This document shows, in pieces, positions 6,404-15,302 of a stretch of 36,320 nt of DNA. The stretch is from contig JAKPUX010000393.1 of NCBI GenBank assembly GCA_029554865.1, positions 1 to 36,320 on the forward strand, given 5' to 3'. The first letter of the stretch is position 1, and each line of letters opens with the position of its first letter. The translations under genes and the position numbers were made by a program. The notes under the pieces were generated by a model, which was given only the letters and a program-made list of their open reading frames with translations, did not search any database and had not been told where the DNA came from. This DNA comes from a bacterium. Lineage in GTDB: Bacteria > Zhuqueibacterota > Zhuqueibacteria > Residuimicrobiales > Residuimicrobiaceae.

Positions 6404-9211
6404 CTACTTGATCACTGCAAAGGTGTTCTTGAACTGCGCCCCGTCGGTCTTGACGATATAGAGATAGATACCCGGGGCGATTTCCCGTCCCCCGTCGGCG
6501 CGGAGGTCCCATTGTTCGGTGCCGTGAGCCGCTTCGTGCTCGATGGTCTTGACGAGGTCGCCAGCCACGGTGTAGATGTAGATGGTGCATTTTTGCGGCA
6601 GGTTGATGAACTGGATCTGCCGCAGGGGCTCCTTGCGCAGTTCGCCGAATTCGGGTTCATAGAGGGAGGCGACCAGATAGGGATTGGGCACCACCCTGAT
6701 CCGGTCGAGCTGGTTCTGCACCCGCGCCGCGGTCACTTTGGCGCCCTCGATGCGGAAGGTGTAGCGGTCCTGCAGGGAGGGCAGGATGGGCAGCACGGTT
6801 TCGACGGCGAAGATATTGCCCGGCTGCGGCGGCTGCGCGGCGGGGAAGGAGAGGGTGCCGCTGAGGCCGTCGAAATCAAAGCTGTCGCCGGTGTAGAGGG
6901 AGTCAACGGTCAACTCTCCACCCGGGGTGCTGATCAGCAGTGAGACAAAACCCTTGCCGGCGCTGTCCTTGCCTCCGGCCGTGGTCGAGATCTGGTAGCT
7001 GGCAGCCTTGACCGCGGATTCATCGGCGACCTCAAAGGTGATGTCGAGGTTGTCGGTGCCGCCGATGCGCGAGACGCTCTGAATGTATTGGGGCTGCTTG
7101 AGGGTAAAGATGACGCCGTCGCGGGTGGCGTAAGGTTTTTCGTAAAACACCGGCTGCAGTGGGGTGACCACCTGACCGTCGTTGCGCGTCACCTCGAGGG
7201 CGTAAAAGAGGGTGAGATAGTCCCCCGCCTTGGGCAGGTACTGGGGCGCGGCGGCTGGATCGGGGTCCTCCACCTTGATGCGCATTCCCTTGTTGATCGA
7301 ATAGGTGGTGCCCGATCGGTAGCTGCGCGGATCGGAGCCGATATAATCGCCGGTGTTGAGATCGATGAGATGGAAAGAGTTGGGCGCGGCGAATTCGATG
7401 CCGATGTGGGTGCCGGGGGTGAGGCTGGAATCGGTGATGACCGGGATGATGCGGGTGCGCAGGGTGCCGCGGGTGGTCTGCTGCTGATAGTCAAAGCGGA
7501 CTGTATAGGAGCGGTCGCCGAGCGAGTCCTGGTCGACCGGCTGGACATCGAGCACATAGGTGGATTTGCCGCGGCTGTGCCCGACCTCGCCGGCGGCGAC
7601 AGGAGTGCGGTTGGCCGCGCTGGAGACCGGCTGGACCGCGACGGTATTGAGGGCGTCAGGGGTGTTGCCCTTGGGGCTCTCGAGGCTTTCGACCGAGGCG
7701 TCACCGCGGTCATAGGCGGTGAGGGTGTACCAGTACTCAAAGCCGTTCTCGACCGTGGTATCGGTAAAGCTGTGCTGGAGTCCGAGGTCGAGGCCGATGT
7801 TGTTGACCAGATCGAACTTGGCGATGGGAACCGGATCGATGCCCACACTCGGATCGACGTTGCGGTCGAGCTGATCCCAATGCAGCCCCTTGTCGACACT
7901 GCGGTAGATGCGGTAGCCCTCAAAGTCGTATTCGCCGGAATAGGTGTCGAGGGAGCGTTCGGCCGCATTGTCCCAGAAGAGGGTGACCTGGCGGTCCCCG
8001 GCGTGGGCGCTGAGAATGGGAGTGGTCGGCGGCTTGCTGATCTCGAAATTGAAGGCGAGTATTTTTTGGGCTGTCTTTAGGGAGGTGTAGAGGTCCTCCT
8101 TGTTGGTGCCGGCTATGCAGGCGGTGTAGAAGACAAGAGTGTCGCCGCGTTCCAGGCGGTGGGGACCGGAACTGAAATTGGCGAGCAGGTCGAGTCCGGA
8201 GGCCGGGATGGTGGCGGGGTCGTCGAAGTGGCGGTCCGGATTGGCGCCCTGATGGAAGTAGAAGGGCACCAGCGACTGCGGGCGGATCAGGCCGGGATTG
8301 CTGGACATGATGGCAAACTGCAGGCTGTCGTCGTCGCGGTCGTCGTCATAGAGGTTGTAATGGAAATCGGTGATGCCGGCCTCGAGGCCGCCGATGGGCG
8401 GGCTCTCGAGCAGGGCGATGCCGAAGTAGCCGGTGACGTTGCCGGACCACTCCGATGAAGCCCCGTCGTCAAAAAAGTAGACCATGTTGTTGGCGCGGTC
8501 GAACTCGAGCTTGTCGTCGCCGTATTCCGGCGCGCCGCCGCTGATGTCGCCGACATCGATGTCGCAGTACATGGAGAAGTAGAGGCTGTCGAGGTCCTTC
8601 TCCCCCTTGTTGGTGATCTCGAACTTGAAAAAGAGGAGGTTCTGGGCGAATTTGACGCCGTAGGCGTATCCGGTCTGCATCACCTGCACCCCGAGCGGGG
8701 TGATGGTGTTGTTGTGGTCGTCGTAGACGCAGTAGCTGTCCTGATCCGACTTGACCACCGGGTTGCCCGCCTTGTCCCTGACCGGCCAGCCGAGAACGGG
8801 GTCCCAGGAGAGGGGATTGTCGCTGAAGGCGATCTTGGCGTAGCTGCGGTTGTGATAGCCGCCGACCGCTTCCCACTCCTCATTGGTGGTATAACGCCCC
8901 TGGATGACATTGCCGGGGACGCCGACCATGGGATTGATGCGATAGATGTAATTCCGCCCCGAGCCGATGGGATACTCGCCCGAGGGGCCCTGGGTGAGGC
9001 GGCGGGGATAGAGCTTGCCGCGGTTCTCGAAAAAGAGCCCGATATTGCTGGCGTTGTGGGTTCCGCCCGCCCGGTCTTCGACCCCGAGGGATTTGCGCAG
9101 GGCGCTTTCGTCATTACGCGCGCGGTCCTTGTCGCTGCCGCCCGGTCCCGCCAGCGCTGCGCCCGTTATCAGGCAGACCAGGCCGGCCCATAGTGCAATT
9201 TTCTTCATCAT
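6404..9211 (-). CDS. Large secreted FN3 protein with C-terminal FlgD-Ig/T9SS-type tail
   Basis: About 935 residues. Signal peptide MMKKIALWAGLVCLITGAALA, then a long N-terminal region (about 25-430) without a nameable domain, a fibronectin-III-like module (about 435-530: PTTPILSAHAGDRQVTLFW, then FEGYRIYRSVDKG), further beta-rich segments, and a C-terminal FlgD-like Ig fold (from VVPNPYLVASLYE through IYIYTVAGDLVKTI to GIYLYIVKT) of the kind used as a type IX secretion tail or cell-surface anchor. No catalytic motif was found, so a structural or ligand-binding surface role is likely. It starts 25 bases after the TonB receptor stop and ends nine bases before the PorV-like gene. Start codons at 9226, 9211 and 9208 are possible; 9211 is chosen because it begins at the basic n-region of the signal peptide. 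Confidence 0.8.
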   Translation of the reverse strand: MMKKIALWAGLVCLITGAALAGPGGSDKDRARNDESALRKSLGVEDRAGGTHNASNIGLFFENRGKLYPRRLTQGPSGEYPIGSGRNYIYRINPMVGVPGNVIQGRYTTNEEWEAVGGYHNRSYAKIAFSDNPLSWDPVLGWPVRDKAGNPVVKSDQDSYCVYDDHNNTITPLGVQVMQTGYAYGVKFAQNLLFFKFEITNKGEKDLDSLYFSMYCDIDVGDISGGAPEYGDDKLEFDRANNMVYFFDDGASSEWSGNVTGYFGIALLESPPIGGLEAGITDFHYNLYDDDRDDDSLQFAIMSSNPGLIRPQSLVPFYFHQGANPDRHFDDPATIPASGLDLLANFSSGPHRLERGDTLVFYTACIAGTNKEDLYTSLKTAQKILAFNFEISKPPTTPILSAHAGDRQVTLFWDNAAERSLDTYSGEYDFEGYRIYRSVDKGLHWDQLDRNVDPSVGIDPVPIAKFDLVNNIGLDLGLQHSFTDTTVENGFEYWYTLTAYDRGDASVESLESPKGNTPDALNTVAVQPVSSAANRTPVAAGEVGHSRGKSTYVLDVQPVDQDSLGDRSYTVRFDYQQQTTRGTLRTRIIPVITDSSLTPGTHIGIEFAAPNSFHLIDLNTGDYIGSDPRSYRSGTTYSINKGMRIKVEDPDPAAAPQYLPKAGDYLTLFYALEVTRNDGQVVTPLQPVFYEKPYATRDGVIFTLKQPQYIQSVSRIGGTDNLDITFEVADESAVKAASYQISTTAGGKDSAGKGFVSLLISTPGGELTVDSLYTGDSFDFDGLSGTLSFPAAQPPQPGNIFAVETVLPILPSLQDRYTFRIEGAKVTAARVQNQLDRIRVVPNPYLVASLYEPEFGELRKEPLRQIQFINLPQKCTIYIYTVAGDLVKTIEHEAAHGTEQWDLRADGGREIAPGIYLYIVKTDGAQFKNTFAVIK

Positions 9212-9236
9212 CGTTGATCCGTTCATGAGGGTTCGT

Positions 9237-11702
9237 TTATCGCTGCAGACCCAGGCCCAGGCGGATGCTGCGCGGCGGGCCGTAATTGGAGGGATCGCGC
9301 ATGTATTCGGTCGAATAGCCGCCGACGAGGGTGAAATCGGGATCGCCGGTATCGCCATAGACCCAGCGGATGTTGCGGTGGTCGGTGATGTTCAGGCATT
9401 CGACGAAGGCGCGCAGGCTGAAGCCGCGGCCGAGGGTGAACCTCTTGCCGGCCTCCAGGTCGATGGTGTAGGTGCCGGGCCGGCGCAGGGAGTTGCGGTC
9501 GACAAAACCGATGTCGCGTCCGCTCGGGGTATAGGGAAATCCGGAGGCCATGCGCAGCACCAAACTATAGTCGGTATCGGCGAGCAGGCGTTTGCCCAAG
9601 AGACGGGGCCCCTCCTCCCTGGGCACGCGGAAGAGGGCCTGCATGCTGAGGTTATGGCGCTGGTCCCAGTCCAGATAATAGAGCTTGGTGCTCTCATCGG
9701 TGCCGGGGTACTGCTCGGCCTCGGAGGAGGCGCTCCCCTTGGCGATGGAGAAGGTGTAGCTCAGGCCGCCGCCGAAGTAGCGGCCCGGCCGCATCTCGAC
9801 GTTGACTTCAAAGCCCTTGTCGTTGGCATAGTCCTCGTTGACATAGACGGTATAGCCGACGAAGCGGCCGGTGTTGCCGGAAAAGGCTTCGTAATAGCGG
9901 GTGCCGATGTAATCGGTGATGTCCTTGTAATGGGCGGTGAGGTGGGCGGCGATGCGTTCGGAGAACTGGTGCGACACCCCCACTTCATAGCTGACGGTCT
10001 GCTGGGCATCGAGGTCGGGCTGGCCGAAGAGGGGCTCGCGCACGTTGAGGTCATACTGTCGGTTTTCAAAGAGGTACTGATACTCCGGATTCTGGAAAAA
10101 GTGGCCGTAGGCGAAGTGGATCTTGGTCCGTTCCGAGACCGGATGGGCGATGCCGAGCCGCGGGCTCAGCTGGGTGCGGGCCTTGACCGTGATCAGGTCA
10201 TCCTGCGAGAGCGGATTCTTGCGAAAGGTGGCATTGGCGTTAAAATAGTCGTAACGCAGCCCTAGGTTGATGATCAGAAAGGGGAATTCGATCTTGTCCT
10301 GGATGTAGCCGGAGGCCTCGAAGGGCTTGATGTTGTAGTCGTTGAGGTAGGGGTAGTTGCGCTTCGGGTCGTAAACGTAAAAGAGTTTGAGCCAGTGTTT
10401 GCGGTACTGCACCCCCATTTTAATCTCGTTGATCTTGTTGAGCTGCCAGACCATGTCGGTCTTGAAATCGGCGGTCTTGTTGTGACTGTCGAAAAGTTCG
10501 GGATAATCGGCCCTGGCATAGAATTCATAGCCGTCCCCGGCCCAGGGAATATACTCCGCCTCGGTGGCGCTGAGATAGGCGGAGGTATCCTTGTCGATGC
10601 CGGAGTAGTACTTTTCATCGAGGAAGGAGACGCGCATGTCATAAAAAAGGTTGGGCTTGATGCTGTGGTTGACCATGAACAGGGTCTGGTGGGAGTCGGA
10701 GCGGTGGCGGAGATACTGCTCCGGGATGTACTTGTAGCTGTGGCTGTAACGCTGATATCTGGACCGGGTGTTGCGGTTGCTGAGGGTGAATTTCACCGTC
10801 GGCTTGAGCTGATAGGTGAGCTTGCCAAAGAGGCTGCCGCTGCGGTCGTAGCCGTAGGGCAGATAGCTGCCCTTGTTGTTCTGTTCGCCCGAGATGAAAT
10901 ATTTGAGATTTTTCAGGACGAGGGGACCACCGAGGCTGCCGTTGAGGCGGTTTTCCTCGAGCCGGTTGTAGCGGTCGATGCCGAACTGGCTGGAGCGGAA
11001 CTCGATATTTCCGGACTGGATGTCGCCGCCGTCGCGGGTGACGATGTTGACGATGCCGCTGAGGGCGTTGCCGTATTCCGCATTGTAGGTGCCGCTGAGC
11101 AGGTTGAGTTCCTGGATGGCGTCGTTATTGATCTGGGTGATCATGCGGCCGAGGAGGGGGTCCTGCACATACATGCCGTCGATCATAAAGCCGACCTCAT
11201 TGGAGCGGCCGCCGCGCAGATGAAGCGTTCCGCCCATGTCGGTGACGCCGGCCTGGAGGGCGAGCACATCGGTGAACTCGGAGACCGGCAGGCTTTCAAT
11301 CTCCTCCCGCCGCATCGTCGCCCCGGAACTGGTGACGTCTTTCTGGATCATCGGCTTGTCGGCGATGATGACCACCTCTTTCATCTGCACCGAGGAGGGA
11401 ACGAGTTTGGCCGATACCGTGGTGGTCAGGTCGATCATAATGCGTACATTGGTGACGATCTGGCTCTCATAACCGATAAAAGTCACCTTGACCGATACAG
11501 TGCCGGGCGGGACGTTGAGGATGATGTACCGGCCATCCATATCGGAGACGGCGCCGATGGTGCTGCCGACGATCTGGATGTTGGCGCCGGGCAGGGGTTC
11601 TCCGGTCTGGGCGTCCGTGATGGTCCCCGCCACCTTGCCGGTGACCCCGGCGAAGAGCAGTGCGGGGGCCAGCAGCAGCAGAAAAATCCAAATTTTGTTC
11701 AT
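9237..11702 (-). CDS. TonB-dependent receptor with carboxypeptidase-regulatory-like N-terminal domain
   Basis: 821 residues. Signal peptide (1-18), a carboxypeptidase-regulatory-like Ig domain (about 20-110: GTITDAQTGEPLPGANIQI, SDMDGRYIILNVPPGT), a plug domain (about 120-240: LPVSEFTDVLALQAGV, LHLRGGRSNEVGFMIDG, YNAEYGNALSGIVNIVTRDG) and a long beta-barrel. This layout is that of SusC-like outer-membrane importers and their relatives, which take up bulky nutrients using TonB energy. No classic TonB box could be pinned down. The final residues (IRLGLGLQR) lack the usual terminal aromatic. No SusD lipoprotein follows; instead the FN3 protein and PorV-like barrel take that place. Ribosome site GAGG nine bases upstream. 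Ligand unknown; the neighbouring peptidases suggest peptides or amino-acid polymers. Confidence 0.9.
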   Translation of the reverse strand: MNKIWIFLLLLAPALLFAGVTGKVAGTITDAQTGEPLPGANIQIVGSTIGAVSDMDGRYIILNVPPGTVSVKVTFIGYESQIVTNVRIMIDLTTTVSAKLVPSSVQMKEVVIIADKPMIQKDVTSSGATMRREEIESLPVSEFTDVLALQAGVTDMGGTLHLRGGRSNEVGFMIDGMYVQDPLLGRMITQINNDAIQELNLLSGTYNAEYGNALSGIVNIVTRDGGDIQSGNIEFRSSQFGIDRYNRLEENRLNGSLGGPLVLKNLKYFISGEQNNKGSYLPYGYDRSGSLFGKLTYQLKPTVKFTLSNRNTRSRYQRYSHSYKYIPEQYLRHRSDSHQTLFMVNHSIKPNLFYDMRVSFLDEKYYSGIDKDTSAYLSATEAEYIPWAGDGYEFYARADYPELFDSHNKTADFKTDMVWQLNKINEIKMGVQYRKHWLKLFYVYDPKRNYPYLNDYNIKPFEASGYIQDKIEFPFLIINLGLRYDYFNANATFRKNPLSQDDLITVKARTQLSPRLGIAHPVSERTKIHFAYGHFFQNPEYQYLFENRQYDLNVREPLFGQPDLDAQQTVSYEVGVSHQFSERIAAHLTAHYKDITDYIGTRYYEAFSGNTGRFVGYTVYVNEDYANDKGFEVNVEMRPGRYFGGGLSYTFSIAKGSASSEAEQYPGTDESTKLYYLDWDQRHNLSMQALFRVPREEGPRLLGKRLLADTDYSLVLRMASGFPYTPSGRDIGFVDRNSLRRPGTYTIDLEAGKRFTLGRGFSLRAFVECLNITDHRNIRWVYGDTGDPDFTLVGGYSTEYMRDPSNYGPPRSIRLGLGLQR

Positions 11703-11739
11703 CTCAAAAACCTCGCTGGTTCGGCTGAACGACAGGATG

Positions 11740-11770
11740 CGGGCAGAGGGCCTTTCCGGCCCTCTGCCCG
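11740..11770 (-). terminator. Perfect 13-bp hairpin between secreted-protein gene and TonB receptor
   Basis: Arms CGGGCAGAGGGCC and GGCCCTCTGCCCG pair perfectly around a 5-base loop. No T-tract follows on either strand, so this is either a terminator of a U-less type or an RNA-processing/stability element that sets different expression for the receptor and the gene before it. Confidence 0.5.
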
Positions 11771-11840
11771 TCTTGCTACTACGCGTGATGAATCGCAGGA
11801 CGTTTTTCCGGCCTGGAGATATTGAAACAGCCGGCCGATC

Positions 11841-13826
11841 TCAGCGCATCAGGGTCATTTTCATGGTCCGGACCTGCTGGCCGGCCTCCAGGCGATAGAG
11901 ATAGACGCCCGCCGCGGCGTCACGGCCTGCGGCGTCACGGCCATCCCACATTACCTGATGGGCGCCGGCCGGGTAGAGGCCGGAGGCGACGGTATTGACC
12001 AGCTGGCCCTTGAGGTTGTAGACCGAGAGACGCACTTCTGCCCGCTCAAGCAGTTCGAAGCGGATCGCGGTGGCCGGATTGAAGGGGTTGGGCCAGTTCT
12101 GGCTCAAGGCGAAATGGCTGGGCAGCTCGGCGCCCGGTTTGATCTCGACGGAGGTGAAAAGGGCGGCGTATTTGGCGCGCATGGCGTTGGCCGCCGCGAT
12201 CAGGTCATCCACCGAGGTGGCATAGACGACGCCGTAGACGAGTTTGGCCGAGGCCTGCGGGGCGAGGGTGAAGGCCCCGGCGTTGAGGCTGAAGATGGAA
12301 CCGTCGCCGCTGGCGATCAGATCCGCATCAAAGCCGGCATCCGCAGTCATATGGTAGCGGGTGGAATCGGTGGCCGCATCGCTGGCGGGATCCTCGGGTG
12401 AATAGTCGGCAAAATCCAGGACCTTGTAGGAATAAGGCTCGTGGGAGAGCAGGCAGACGCCGGAGAAATCGGACTCGCCCTCGCGATAGCAATAGACCAT
12501 ACGGGTGCCGGCGTGGTACTTGACGGTTTCCCCGCCATAGTTGTCGCCCACGCTCGGCACCGAGACCGCGCCGATATGGAAGGTGAGCACCTCGGTCATA
12601 TCGCTGGTGACCGTGTATTCGCCGATGACGTAGGGCTGATCCGTCCACATGTAGGTGTGGAGATCGAAGCTCATGTCGGGCGGCAGGGGCGTGGAGGCCG
12701 GATCATCCTCATCGTAGTAGCGGCTGTCGAAATGGACAAAGCCCTCGATATCCGCTTTGGTCGGGTGGGCGAGCATCACGGTGCCATCGAGAGGATTATG
12801 ATTTTCGTTATAGTCGCAGACCGCGCTCTCGTTGAGCGCTGCGATGATGTTGACTCGGGCCAGCTGCCAGATGCCGGAGGTGTTGGGGGTGAGCAGGCGG
12901 ATGCTGCCGGCACCGCTCACGCGGACGCCGATGGTGCCGGACTCGAAATAGGTGCTCGCGGGATTCTCGGCGATCTTGAGCGAGTAGGCGGTTTGGGCGG
13001 CCTCAGCGGCGGCGGCCATCTCGTTAAAACTAGCGCCGAAGACGTACCCGTAAACGACTACCACCGAATCATGAGGAGCCAGGGTGACGGGGCCGGCGTT
13101 GAGGCTGTAGATCGAGCCATCGCCCCCGGCCACGACTTCGGGACCGAAGCCCGGATCGGCGGTCTGGTGGTAACGGGTCGAATCGGTCGCCGCATCGCTG
13201 TTGGGATCGGCCGGCGAATAGGTGTTCCAGTCGAGGGCCTTGTAGGAATAGGGAGTACTAGAGAGCAGAACGAGGCCGGCGTAGGCGGCTTCATCGCCGC
13301 GGAAGCAGTAGGCCAGCCCGGTGGCCGGATCATAGCGGTCGGTCTCGCCCCCGTAGCTGCCATTGATGCGCGGCACTGCCACAGCCCCGAGATGGAGGGT
13401 GACCACCTCGGAGGAGTCGTTGATGACCGTGTACTTGGCCACGACAAAAGGCTGGTCATTCCACATGTAGGTGTGGAGGCGGAAGATCAGGTTCGGCGGC
13501 AGATTGGCGTAGCGGCTGGTAAAGTGCACCAGACCCTCGACGTCGGCCTTGAGAGGGACGGCCACAGGCCCTGCAGCCAGATCGCCAGCGTCGTGATCCT
13601 CATTATAGTCGCAGACCGCCTGCTCCGAGAGCGCCGCGATAAAGTTGATGCGATCGATCTGGCGCGTGCCTGAGGTGCTGGGCACGACAAAACGGACGCT
13701 GCCGGCATCGCTGATGCGGATGCCGACCTTGCCGCTCTCGAGATTGACCGTGGCCTGGGCGGCTGTAACCGTCAGACCCGCCAGCAACAGAGCGCACAAC
13801 AGCAGAGTGAGTAAACGTGATGACAT
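11841..13826 (-). CDS. Secreted protein with two tandem domains and a type IX-type C-terminal tail
   Basis: 661 residues with a signal peptide (1-25). Two homologous modules of about 260 residues follow (about 27-290 and 292-560). They share ESGxxGxRxSxAGSxR, AVCDYNExH, FRLHTYMW/FDLHTYMW, LHxGAVxVP, YGGET, PYSYKxLD, DAATDSTRYH and GDGSIxSLNAG. The second half of each module looks like a beta-sandwich; I recognise no enzyme motif. The C-terminus (about 570-661) has FALSQNWPNPFNPATAIRF followed by VRLSVYNLKGQLV and GVYLYRLEAG, the FlgD-Ig/Por-secretion sorting tail common in FCB bacteria. The protein is therefore probably displayed on or released from the surface. GGAGG lies five bases before ATG 13826. 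It sits between the inner-membrane carrier gene and the TonB receptor, fitting a surface binding protein of this locus. Function unknown. Confidence 0.8.
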   Translation of the reverse strand: MSSRLLTLLLCALLLAGLTVTAAQATVNLESGKVGIRISDAGSVRFVVPSTSGTRQIDRINFIAALSEQAVCDYNEDHDAGDLAAGPVAVPLKADVEGLVHFTSRYANLPPNLIFRLHTYMWNDQPFVVAKYTVINDSSEVVTLHLGAVAVPRINGSYGGETDRYDPATGLAYCFRGDEAAYAGLVLLSSTPYSYKALDWNTYSPADPNSDAATDSTRYHQTADPGFGPEVVAGGDGSIYSLNAGPVTLAPHDSVVVVYGYVFGASFNEMAAAAEAAQTAYSLKIAENPASTYFESGTIGVRVSGAGSIRLLTPNTSGIWQLARVNIIAALNESAVCDYNENHNPLDGTVMLAHPTKADIEGFVHFDSRYYDEDDPASTPLPPDMSFDLHTYMWTDQPYVIGEYTVTSDMTEVLTFHIGAVSVPSVGDNYGGETVKYHAGTRMVYCYREGESDFSGVCLLSHEPYSYKVLDFADYSPEDPASDAATDSTRYHMTADAGFDADLIASGDGSIFSLNAGAFTLAPQASAKLVYGVVYATSVDDLIAAANAMRAKYAALFTSVEIKPGAELPSHFALSQNWPNPFNPATAIRFELLERAEVRLSVYNLKGQLVNTVASGLYPAGAHQVMWDGRDAAGRDAAAGVYLYRLEAGQQVRTMKMTLMR

Positions 13827-13897
13827 GGAGACCTCCTCCAGTTAGGGTGTGGGAAAAACTCCCGCCCGGCCGCCGCGCGGTCGGACAGGGAACGGGC

Positions 13898-15292
13898 TCA
13901 CTGAAAATTAAAAATCACCGGCGGTATCAGCAGCAATAACGCCAAAATGAAAAAGAAGATCTGGATCGGCAGCATCCATTTGGCCCATTTCTCCCAGGGG
14001 ATGCCGGCCAGGCCGAGCACCCCCATGGTCACACCGGAGGTGGGCAGGATCGGATTGATCCACCCTTCGCCGAAGACGAAGGCGAGGACCGCGGTCTGGC
14101 GGGAAATGCCAATAACGTCGGCCAGGGGCGACATGATCGGCATGGTCAGGGCCGCCTGACCGGAGCCGCTGTGAACAAAAAAGTTGATCACCCCCTGAGT
14201 GACGAACATCGCCTGGGCTGCGACCACGCGCGGCAGATGGGAGATGACGCCGCCCAGCTGATAAAGCATGACGTCGAGGATTCTCCCCTCCTCAGCCACC
14301 ACCAGGATGGCGCGGGCGCAGGCGATGATCAGGGCGACCCCCATCATATCCTTCGCCCCCGCCTTGAAGCCCTCGGTGATCTCGCCGATCGACAGCCGGC
14401 CGACCACGCCGGCGGCCAGACCGAGGCCGAGAAAAAGGGCGCTCATCTCGACGATCCCCCATTCGTACTGGATCACCCCGAACACCAGTCCCGCCAGGGC
14501 GAGCAGAAAAGCCAGCAGCACCCGGATATGCCGGCGCTCCATGCGCACCGGCCCGGTGCCGTGCTCCAGCTGCAGCCCCCGCTTGCGGTCGATCTCATAG
14601 ACCAGGCTGAGCTCGGGACGGGCCTTGACCCGCGCGGCATAGCGCATGACAAAAAAGATCATGAAAAAAGTGCTCAAAAACCAGATGAAGAGGCGGTACT
14701 CCCAGCCGGAGAGGGGCTGGAGCTGGGCGATCTCCTGGGCGATGCCCAGGGTGAAGGGATTGATCACCGCCCCGGCAAAGCCGGCGGCCGCGCCGAGAAA
14801 GGGGATCGCCGTCCCCACCAGCGAGTCGTAGCCCAGCGAGATCGCCAGCATCATGAAGAGGGGCACGAAGAGCATGGTCTCCTCGCACATGCCGAAGGTG
14901 GTGCCCGCCACCGAGAAAATGGTCATCGTCGCCGGGATGAAGAACTTTTGCATGTGCGGTTTGTGGCTGAAATACCAGGCCATCCAGTTCACCCCCGCGG
15001 TGATCGCCCCCGTGTTCTGGATGATGGTGAAGATGCCGCCGATGATGAAGCAGAAACCGATGATCTTGGCGGCCGCCATGAAGCCCAGCAGCGGGGCCAT
15101 GAGCACCGCACCGATCCCCTGCGGCTGGCTCTCCACCCGGTTGAAGGAATCGGCGATCACCAGGGTCTTGCCCTCCACCTCCTGGCGCTGATACTCCCCG
15201 CCCGGGACGATCCAGGTCAAGGCTGCCACGATCACGACCATGGCGAAAATCATGAAGAGGGTGTTGAAGGAGAAATGCGCTTTGCCGGCCAT
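13898..15292 (-). CDS. YfcC-family inner-membrane carrier (DcuC/ArsB-like fold)
   Basis: 464 residues, strongly hydrophobic, with about 11-12 likely membrane helices. Family landmarks are the N-terminal TWIVPGGEY loop, the re-entrant stretch GTTFGMCEETMLFVPLFM, the GAAAGFAGAVINPFTLGIAQ segment, and the C-terminal NFFVHSGSGQAALTMPIM and EGWINPILPTSGVTMG. These belong to the YfcC / C4-dicarboxylate anaerobic carrier family, whose members are predicted carboxylate or (basic) amino-acid carriers; few substrates are proved. The gene starts 10 bases after the cyanophycinase-like gene stops, and an M20 peptidase precedes that, so transport of amino acids or dipeptides released by these peptidases is a reasonable inference. 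The Shine-Dalgarno is weak (AGAGAG), consistent with translational coupling. Confidence 0.86.
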   Translation of the reverse strand: MAGKAHFSFNTLFMIFAMVVIVAALTWIVPGGEYQRQEVEGKTLVIADSFNRVESQPQGIGAVLMAPLLGFMAAAKIIGFCFIIGGIFTIIQNTGAITAGVNWMAWYFSHKPHMQKFFIPATMTIFSVAGTTFGMCEETMLFVPLFMMLAISLGYDSLVGTAIPFLGAAAGFAGAVINPFTLGIAQEIAQLQPLSGWEYRLFIWFLSTFFMIFFVMRYAARVKARPELSLVYEIDRKRGLQLEHGTGPVRMERRHIRVLLAFLLALAGLVFGVIQYEWGIVEMSALFLGLGLAAGVVGRLSIGEITEGFKAGAKDMMGVALIIACARAILVVAEEGRILDVMLYQLGGVISHLPRVVAAQAMFVTQGVINFFVHSGSGQAALTMPIMSPLADVIGISRQTAVLAFVFGEGWINPILPTSGVTMGVLGLAGIPWEKWAKWMLPIQIFFFILALLLLIPPVIFNFQ

Positions 15293-15302
15293 GGGGTTCT
15301 CT

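Noticed and set aside
9237..11702. SusC/SusD polysaccharide utilisation locus
   Set aside because: The receptor is SusC-like, but no SusD-like lipoprotein or carbohydrate-active enzyme lies in the same run; neighbours are peptidases and a carrier.
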